Source: Solirubrobacterales bacterium (lineage in GTDB: Bacteria > Actinomycetota > Thermoleophilia > Solirubrobacterales > JACPNS01). From it: DNA of 64,000 nt. The notes below the pieces were generated by a model. It searched no databases. It saw only the letters and a program-made list of their open reading frames with translations, and was not told the origin of the DNA. The stretch spans positions 1-64,000 of the forward strand of contig JACPNS010000022.1 of assembly GCA_016185345.1 (NCBI GenBank), in the 5' to 3' direction. Of the stretch, positions 57,413 to 64,000 are shown in pieces. Each line of letters begins with the position of its first letter. The first letter of the stretch is position 1. Made by a program: the position numbers and the translations under genes.

Positions 57413-58722
57413 GCGGTGACCGCGATGTGCTTGTCGTGGTGGGCCTCGGCGAGCCTGCGTGCGGCGCGGAGCCCGCTCCAGGCGCCGTCCTCATGGAATC
57501 CCCAGCGCCAGTAGGCGCCGCAGTAGTGCGTGCGGTTGGCGCCACTGATTTCGTGGTGGCGCCGTTGGGCCGCGAGGCCTTCGCGCGTGAAGACCGGGTG
57601 GGAGAAGTTCTGGTGCTTGATGATTGATCCGCGGTCGATCATGTCGGTCAAGTTGAGCGTGACCATGTAGTTCTGGTCTCCCGCGATCGGCTGGAGGTTG
57701 TTCATCCAGTAGGTCACGGTGGTTCGATCGCGCGGCTCGTCGAGCAGGTGGTAGTTCCAGCTCGCGCGGGCTGCCGGGCGGCGCGGTAGCAGCGACTCGT
57801 CCGTGTGCAGAACGACGTCATTCTGCTGGTAGGGAATCGCGCCAAGAATCTCGCGTTCAGCTTCGGTCGGATCGGCCAGGAGGTCGAGGGCCCGGTCGCT
57901 GTGAGTCGCGAAGATGACTTCGTCGAAGACCACCTCTGCCCCGTCGCTGAGCTTGATCGCCACGCCGTTCTCGCCGCGGCGGACGGCCTCGACTGCCGTG
58001 CCGGTGTGGAACTCGGCGTTGGTTGCCTTGCGGAGCTTGTCGACGTAGGCAGCCGATCCGCCCTTGATCGTCTGCCACTTGGGACGACCGCGGACTTCGA
58101 GGATCCCGTGGTTGTTGAAGAACTCGAAGACGATCCGCGCCGGAAAGCTGTAGAGCTGCGCCGGATCAGCCGACCAGACGGCGCTCACCTGCGGGACGAT
58201 CAGCTTCTCGATGAACTCGTTGGAGTAGCCGCCGTTGTCGAGGAAGTCGCGAAGCGAGATCTCGTCATCGACCTGACCGCTTTTGATCAAGCGCTGCGCG
58301 TCGCCGTTGAAGCGCACGAGGTCGCGAACCATCCGATGGAAGGCCGGCCGCACGATGTTGCGGCGCGTGGCGTAGAGGGCGTTGGGCGAACTGCCGGCGT
58401 ACTCGTAGTTGCCCTCGAGGTCGCTGACACTGAAGCTCATGTTCGACGGAACGTGATCCGCGCCGATCTGATCGAGCAGCTTGTGGAAGTTGGGATAGTT
58501 GCGATCGTTGAAGACGATGAAGCCGGTGTCGATCGGCTGCTCGCCGACCGGAGTGTCAACGATGACCGTGCTGCTGTGCCCGCCAAGGCGCGTCTCGGCC
58601 TCGAAGACCGTGACCGGAAAATCGTCGCCCAGGCGATGAGCGGCTGTCAGGCCAGAAATGCCGCCGCCGATCACCGCCACACGCGGGCGACCCTGGGGGT
58701 AAGGAGATTCGAAATGAGCCAT
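57409..58722 (-). CDS. FAD-dependent oxidoreductase (amine-oxidase fold)
   Basis: 437 residues. RVAVIGGGISGLTAAHRLG is the FAD dinucleotide motif and VFEAETRLGGHSSTV the following ribose-binding glutamate. The C-terminal YCGAYWRWGFHEDGAWSGLR closes the FAD site. Equivalent to mycobacterial Rv0449c. Probably handles reduction or oxidation of the methylated acyl chain made by the neighbouring methyltransferase; this is inferred from context. First gene of the three-gene operon. Confidence 0.87.
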   Translation of the reverse strand: MAHFESPYPQGRPRVAVIGGGISGLTAAHRLGDDFPVTVFEAETRLGGHSSTVIVDTPVGEQPIDTGFIVFNDRNYPNFHKLLDQIGADHVPSNMSFSVSDLEGNYEYAGSSPNALYATRRNIVRPAFHRMVRDLVRFNGDAQRLIKSGQVDDEISLRDFLDNGGYSNEFIEKLIVPQVSAVWSADPAQLYSFPARIVFEFFNNHGILEVRGRPKWQTIKGGSAAYVDKLRKATNAEFHTGTAVEAVRRGENGVAIKLSDGAEVVFDEVIFATHSDRALDLLADPTEAEREILGAIPYQQNDVVLHTDESLLPRRPAARASWNYHLLDEPRDRTTVTYWMNNLQPIAGDQNYMVTLNLTDMIDRGSIIKHQNFSHPVFTREGLAAQRRHHEISGANRTHYCGAYWRWGFHEDGAWSGLRAARRLAEAHHDKHIAVTA

Positions 58723-58774
58723 TGCCTACTCATACGAGCAGGTACGCCGAACGGATGACTCAGGCGAAGAGTTT

Positions 58775-59659
58775 TTAAGCAGTCTGCGGCTGAATGCGCG
58801 TCGGTGCGGGGACCAGCGCGGCGGCGGCGCAGATCAGTGCAAAACCGAAGCCCTGCGCCACAATCGCAAGCGTGCCGTTCGGCAGCGGGTCATTGAATAC
58901 GACGATCCCGCCGACGATCTGCAGCAGCGTTGCGGCGACGCCAATCATCGTGATCACCGGAACCGCTTCGCCAATCTGGAAGGCGCGGGCAACCGAGAGA
59001 AAGGAAATGATTCCCATCGTCACAGCAAGCGCAAGCCACGGTGAGAGCAGGGCTTCGGTGACACCGGAGGTACTCGCGATGTTGGTCATCGCCTTGATTG
59101 CGATATCGCTGACACCGATCAGCATTCCCGAGGCAATGGCGAGCAGCATGCCGTGATGTTGAGCAGCAGCGCCGAGGCGCGGTCCGACGAGCAAAAGCAA
59201 GCCGATCGTGAGCGCGCTGGCCTCGAAGGCGATCAGCGCGGTCATCGAGAAGCCTTGGTGCCCGGCCGCCTGCCGGACGGTCAGGGCGAGAAGCATGAGG
59301 CCAAAGGCCGTGAGCAGAACGCCGGCCCACTGGCGACGACCCAGCGACATGCCGAATATGCGCTCTGCGATCACCGCAAGAAATACGAGTCCGCCGGAGA
59401 TGACCGACTGGACGATCGAGATCGGGGCGAACCAAAGAGCTGCAACGTGGAGCGTGAGTCCGACCGCCGCGATGCCATAACCGAGCAGAAAAGAGGGTGC
59501 GCGGAAGAGCGAGAGTGCGCTGCGGCCCGGGTGACGGAAGTCAACATCGGGCGCCTGCGAAGCGCCGCGATGCTTGAGCATGAAGCCGAGGTTGGTCGCA
59601 AACGCGCAAAGCAGTGCAAGGCCTATACCCAGCTGTAGTTCCATGCCGTTTGTGTTCAT
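58775..59659 (-). CDS. DMT-superfamily (EamA/NIPA-like) membrane protein
   Basis: 294 residues from ATG 59659 with about nine or ten hydrophobic helices in two similar halves (LGIGLALLCAFATNLGFMLK and GVAATLLQIVGGIVVFNDPL). Looks like an inner-membrane transporter of the drug/metabolite superfamily; cargo unknown. It lies 52 bases upstream of the FAD oxidoreductase on the same strand and could be part of that operon. ATG 59644 is an alternative start. Confidence 0.7.
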   Translation of the reverse strand: MNTNGMELQLGIGLALLCAFATNLGFMLKHRGASQAPDVDFRHPGRSALSLFRAPSFLLGYGIAAVGLTLHVAALWFAPISIVQSVISGGLVFLAVIAERIFGMSLGRRQWAGVLLTAFGLMLLALTVRQAAGHQGFSMTALIAFEASALTIGLLLLVGPRLGAAAQHHGMLLAIASGMLIGVSDIAIKAMTNIASTSGVTEALLSPWLALAVTMGIISFLSVARAFQIGEAVPVITMIGVAATLLQIVGGIVVFNDPLPNGTLAIVAQGFGFALICAAAALVPAPTRIQPQTA

Positions 59660-59870
59660 TCCGTTGAAAGGTGCTCCGTGCCGTGATTGCTTTGCGGTTG
59701 GAAATTCGTTCTCTCGCCGCGGAAGCCGCATCAAGAGGGGAGTGCTTCCTTGCGTCTCCTCGATGCGTGACGGGGATATCGAACGATCCCGCGCTCAGCT
59801 TGAGGGCCAGCGGTGTTTTACTTCAAATTCAGGGTCCTATCTTGGACAAATGTCGAACTAGGCTCGCCGC

Positions 59871-60362
59871 ATGGAAGAACAGCCACTCCTTTTCATTGAT
59901 GTAGACGGGGTGCTCAGCACATATGGATTCGCTGGCGAGGACGCCGATCCTCGAAATCTGCACATGGTTGACGGCATCCTGCATCACATCCGACGAGAGA
60001 TGGGGGCGCGGATACTCGCTCTGCTTCCGCACTTCGAGTCGCTCTGGGCGACTGGTTGGGGCGAACGCGCAAACGAACATCTGGTGTTGATGTTCGGCAT
60101 GCCCGGTGAACTTGAGGTTGTCGAGTTCGAAGTTGCCCCTAGTACCGACGGTAGCGGCCATTGGAAGCTCGATGCCCTCACCGAAGCCGCAGGGACGCGG
60201 CCGGCCGCCTGGATTGACGACGGGCACAACGAGGCGTGCGAGCGCTGGGCTGCCGACCGCAGCGAGGAGACGCTGCTCGTCTCGACAGACCCGTTTGTCG
60301 GGATGACGGACGAGCACGTCGAAGAGTTGATCGCCTGGGCGACTTCGATCAACGCTCTCTGA
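59871..60362 (+). CDS. HAD-domain protein
   Basis: 163 residues. LLFIDVDGVLSTYGF carries HAD motif I (DxDG) and PAAWIDDGHNEACERW motif IV; a lysine in HWKLDAL may serve as motif III. The small cap suggests a phosphatase of the PF18143-like group; substrate unknown. It overlaps the convergent repeat protein by 14 bases. The 210 bases before it hold no other gene. Confidence 0.7.
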   Translation: MEEQPLLFIDVDGVLSTYGFAGEDADPRNLHMVDGILHHIRREMGARILALLPHFESLWATGWGERANEHLVLMFGMPGELEVVEFEVAPSTDGSGHWKLDALTEAAGTRPAAWIDDGHNEACERWAADRSEETLLVSTDPFVGMTDEHVEELIAWATSINAL

Positions 60363-61011
60363 GCGCGTAGAAGCAGCGGTACGGCTGGCTGCCGGTATCC
60401 ACCGTGGCGCTGCCGCCGATCGCCGTGCCGGAGACCAGAGTTGCCGTTGTGCCGCTCCAACTACTGCTCCACTCACCGCTCGAGACCGTAATCCGGGCGG
60501 CCCTGTCTGCGCCGACGAGTTCGGCCGCGCTCGGGAGATAGCCACCGGCCGAAGTGCAGGCCTGAGTTGCGGCGTAGCCGGAGACCGCCGCGCGCGCGCC
60601 CGTTTCCGAGCAGGCACTGCCAAGGTCCACGGTGCCCGACGGGCAGCGAGCTGTCAGCTGAGGGGCGTCCTTGCTATCCACCTTGCCTGCATTGGTCGCC
60701 GTGTCTGCGGTGGAGGCCTTTGAGATCTTGCCGAGCTTGGCCATGTTGATTTCGCGGTCGGTGAGCGTGTTCGACGCGAGGCGACTGCCCTGGACTGAAG
60801 CTGCCTGAATCTTTGAGTTGGTGACCGAGTTCGAGCGCAGCTTGCTGTTTGACACCGAGCCGACCTTGAGCTTCTTGCCCGAGACGGACTTGTCCTTCAA
60901 GCGCGAACCGCTGATCTTCGCTGCGGCGTATGCCGAACCGCCGAGCAACATGAAGATGGCGAGCGATGACATGATATTGGCGTATGTGAGGTGCTTACGG
61001 AGGATGCGCAT
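60349..61011 (-). CDS. Exported/anchored protein with hexad-like repeats
   Basis: 220 residues. The start RKHLTYANIMSSLAIFMLLG and GSAYAAAKI is a membrane signal, followed by tandem units such as GSRLKDKSVSGKKLKVGSVS and NSKLRSNSVTNSKIQAASVQ, each ending in K/R-L or K-I, which suggest a beta-helix-like stalk. A Cys-containing globular end (ARCPSGTVDLGSACSETGAR, RCFYALRER) follows. Proteins with this start and repeat occur widely in Solirubrobacterales (my recollection). Function unknown. Confidence 0.65.
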   Translation of the reverse strand: MRILRKHLTYANIMSSLAIFMLLGGSAYAAAKISGSRLKDKSVSGKKLKVGSVSNSKLRSNSVTNSKIQAASVQGSRLASNTLTDREINMAKLGKISKASTADTATNAGKVDSKDAPQLTARCPSGTVDLGSACSETGARAAVSGYAATQACTSAGGYLPSAAELVGADRAARITVSSGEWSSSWSGTTATLVSGTAIGGSATVDTGSQPYRCFYALRER

Positions 61012-61065
61012 GTAAATGCGAACACGCCCCGGAGCGTCCGGGTTGCGGCGTTGCCGCCGGACAGT

Positions 61066-61344
61066 TCAGCCGTCGTGCTTCTCGAGGTACTCGATGAAGA
61101 ACGGGCGGAGAGCTTCGATGTGGTCGTCGCCCTCTTCTGCCTCCATGAAGTCGCGCAGAAGAGAGCCGATCTTGAAGATGTCTGCGCTGGCCTGATCCTG
61201 GTTGCCGACGGCGGATTCTGCCGCAGGGAGGATCTTCAGGAGGTCCCAGTAGAACTGCAGGTCGAGGTGCTTCTTGGCGCGGTCGGTTGCGCGGTCGTGC
61301 AGCTCTTTGGAGCTGAGGGCGTTTAGTTCTTCGAAGGTCGTCAT
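61066..61344 (-). CDS. Small hypothetical protein
   Basis: 92 residues, acidic and helical (FEELNALSSKELHDRATDRA, FFIEYLEKHDG). No motif recognised. It stands alone, 19 bases downstream of the nucleotidyltransferase gene on the same strand, and could be a third gene of that operon. Confidence 0.55.
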   Translation of the reverse strand: MTTFEELNALSSKELHDRATDRAKKHLDLQFYWDLLKILPAAESAVGNQDQASADIFKIGSLLRDFMEAEEGDDHIEALRPFFIEYLEKHDG

Positions 61345-61363
61345 GCGGCGAAGACGATAGCGA

Positions 61364-61918
61364 TCAGCCTGCGAGTTCGCCCGCGAGCTTGCGGAAACGC
61401 GCGAGTGAGAGGTGGTCTTCCCCGAGGATCTCGATCAGCCACTCGTCCACCAGATCGATGTTGAGATCGGCCGTCACGACCATCATCTGCTCAATGTCGA
61501 TCCAGTCCTTGGTTCGATCGAAAAACGCTTTGCAAATCATCAGATGCTCTGGAGAGAGGACCGGGATCGTGACCTCCGCGAAAGGAACACGCCTCAAATC
61601 ACGCCTCATCTCGTCGTGAAGTCGGTCGTACGCGAAAAAGAGGTCGATTGGTGTGCGTCCCCAGAGCAGTCGGCACTGACCGCTCCGCGTCAGCCTCTCG
61701 AGGTTGGTGACTGAATCGACGCCGATCGCCGACAAGGCCTTTGCGACCGTCGGATAGTCCTCGACCGAGCAAAAGACGTTCACATCGACGTCAGCCGTTG
61801 ACCTCGGCTCGGCGTAGTACGCCAGTGCCAGCGCTCCGCCGAAGGCGTGCGGGATGTTCGCGGCGTCAAGCGCCTCGTCTACTGCGATCAGCTTGGCTGG
61901 GAGGGAGGGTTCTGACAT
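61364..61918 (-). CDS. Nucleotidyltransferase, AbiEii/MNT toxin-like
   Basis: 184 residues. HAFGGALALAYYAEPRSTAD and VDVNVF contain the GG...RxTxDxD core of minimal nucleotidyltransferases of the AbiEii/DUF6036 type; IDLFFAY supplies a third acidic residue and the C-terminal half is helical. Such enzymes serve as toxins in abortive-infection or toxin-antitoxin pairs by adding nucleotides to tRNA or protein. It follows a small partner gene by three bases, under a palindromic operator. Confidence 0.72.
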   Translation of the reverse strand: MSEPSLPAKLIAVDEALDAANIPHAFGGALALAYYAEPRSTADVDVNVFCSVEDYPTVAKALSAIGVDSVTNLERLTRSGQCRLLWGRTPIDLFFAYDRLHDEMRRDLRRVPFAEVTIPVLSPEHLMICKAFFDRTKDWIDIEQMMVVTADLNIDLVDEWLIEILGEDHLSLARFRKLAGELAG

Positions 61919-61921
61919 CGG

Positions 61922-62398
61922 TCAGGCCGCGCGCATCCGAGGGAACTTCAGCGGTGTGCCCGCGCGTTCCTGCGGAAGCGCATCTGCGAGTTCGAGCAAG
62001 TCGTGGAGGGTCCGACCTCGCTGTTCCAAGGACTCACCGGCCCACTCGGCAGCCTGCAGCGCTTCGTGACTGAGCTTCGGTGGGTCAAGCCGCTCGAGCT
62101 GGGCGAGCAGGGCGCCCGCCAGCCCGCGCGAAAGCCGCTCGCCGTGGTTCAGGCGAGTGAGTAATTCTCTGGCCGCTTCGTCGACAGGGGAAGCGGCGAC
62201 GGTGGCGCCTGCGCGCTGCGCCTTCCGAATCACGCTCGCTCGGTCGAACGGCGCTTCTGCCCTTGATGCCGCGAGCGCGAGTGCGGTCTCGTCGAGCTCG
62301 CGGAAAGTGGCAAGGGTTCGGCTGCGCGGACCCTTCGAAGTTGTGTAGGACTCGCGGATCTCCCACCCACCACGCCTGTTGCTGACAACCGATGCCAT
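61922..62398 (-). CDS. Probable antitoxin/partner of the nucleotidyltransferase
   Basis: 158 residues from ATG 62398. The start MASVVSNRRGGWEIRESYTT and SKGPRSRTLATFRELDE forms a small beta hairpin like those seen upstream of nucleotidyltransferase genes in actinobacteria. The rest is helical with a basic patch. A palindrome covers the start codon, so it probably represses its own promoter. The -10 TATACT ends seven bases before ATG, giving a leaderless mRNA. The role as antitoxin is inferred from gene order only. Confidence 0.55.
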   Translation of the reverse strand: MASVVSNRRGGWEIRESYTTSKGPRSRTLATFRELDETALALAASRAEAPFDRASVIRKAQRAGATVAASPVDEAARELLTRLNHGERLSRGLAGALLAQLERLDPPKLSHEALQAAEWAGESLEQRGRTLHDLLELADALPQERAGTPLKFPRMRAA

Positions 62399-62419
62399 AG
62401 TGGGCAGTATACCCACTAT
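62397..62419. promoter_or_regulatory. Palindromic operator/promoter of the toxin-antitoxin-like pair
   Basis: ATAGTGGG (62397-62404) and CCCACTAT (62412-62419) are perfect 8-base arms with a 7-base spacer holding the -10 box (TATACT on the minus strand). The start codon 62396-62398 is at the edge of the operator, so a bound repressor would block transcription completely. Confidence 0.75.
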
Positions 62420-62439
62420 AAGCCGAACGCGTGGAACTT

Positions 62440-62473
62440 AAACGAAAAGCGCCGGGGCTCTCACCCCGGCGCT
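62440..62473 (-). terminator. Intrinsic terminator after rpoC
   Basis: AGCGCCGGGG (62448-62457) pairs with 62464-62473 around a 6-nt loop; on the minus strand it is followed by TTTTCGTTT. It ends the rpoB-rpoC transcript and so separates rpoC from rpsL. Confidence 0.9.
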
Positions 62474-62505
62474 CTCGAAACAGCGCGATCAGATGACTCA
62501 GCGAA

Positions 62506-64000
<1,495 letters not shown>

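Overview
The window (about 62-65% GC) reads as the chromosome of a high-GC actinobacterium, most likely class Thermoleophilia, order Solirubrobacterales or a relative. I base this on the actinobacterial ribosomal-protein gene order, a perfect Gram-positive type SOS box, genes resembling mycobacterial lipid enzymes (AcrA1-like, UfaA1 cluster), and an exported protein with hexad-like repeats (60349-61011) of a type I associate with that group. The placement is inference from protein character; no 16S gene is present.

Layout. 1-146: 3' end of an IS481-type transposase. 143-7784: minus-strand genes, namely a LexA-controlled imuB-like gene and then a lipid/redox run (RibD-like reductase, metallophosphoesterase, SRPBCC protein, acyltransferase-3, rubredoxin, acyl desaturase). 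7785-10284: a TetR gene and an MFS exporter/TetR operon. 10285-11093: a long palindromic repeat, a gene remnant, tRNA-Pro(CGG) and a copy of its 3' half. 11094-16212: two tandem diguanylate cyclases, TetR, zinc alcohol dehydrogenase and a Nif3 protein. 16356-20380: bifunctional fatty acyl-CoA reductase and acyl-CoA ligase. 20513-28781: PBP4-type peptidase, gene remnants, ligA, PIN-domain remnants, two exported beta-propeller proteins, surE and truA.

28892-49058 is one long minus-strand translation block. In transcription order it runs fusA, tuf, S10 genes (rpsJ-rplC-rplD-rplW-rplB-rpsS-rplV-rpsC-rplP-rpmC-rpsQ), spc genes (rplN-rplX-rplE-rpsZ-rpsH-rplF-rplR-rpsE-rpmD-rplO-secY), then adk-map and alpha genes (rpmJ-rpsM-rpsK-rpsD-rpoA-rplQ). 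infA is absent from its usual place between map and rpmJ. Four ribosomal proteins (L22, S3, S17, S5) carry about 100-130 residue low-complexity tails.

The classical rpoC-rpsL-rpsG-fusA-tuf string is broken twice. Between rpsG and fusA sits a polysaccharide cluster (two glycosyltransferases, a Wzm/Wzt-type ABC exporter and a decayed fucosyltransferase) that ends in a terminator. Between rpoC (62506-64000, 3' part) and rpsL lie about 8 kb holding an SDR, a UfaA1-like cyclopropane/methyl-branched lipid cluster, a DMT transporter, small genes and a toxin-antitoxin-like nucleotidyltransferase pair. Hence rpsL-rpsG and fusA-tuf probably have separate promoters here. Small decayed genes cluster at the boundaries (10.4, 21.8-22.2, 24.3-24.6 and 53.2-53.5 kb), a sign of gene turnover by deletion.
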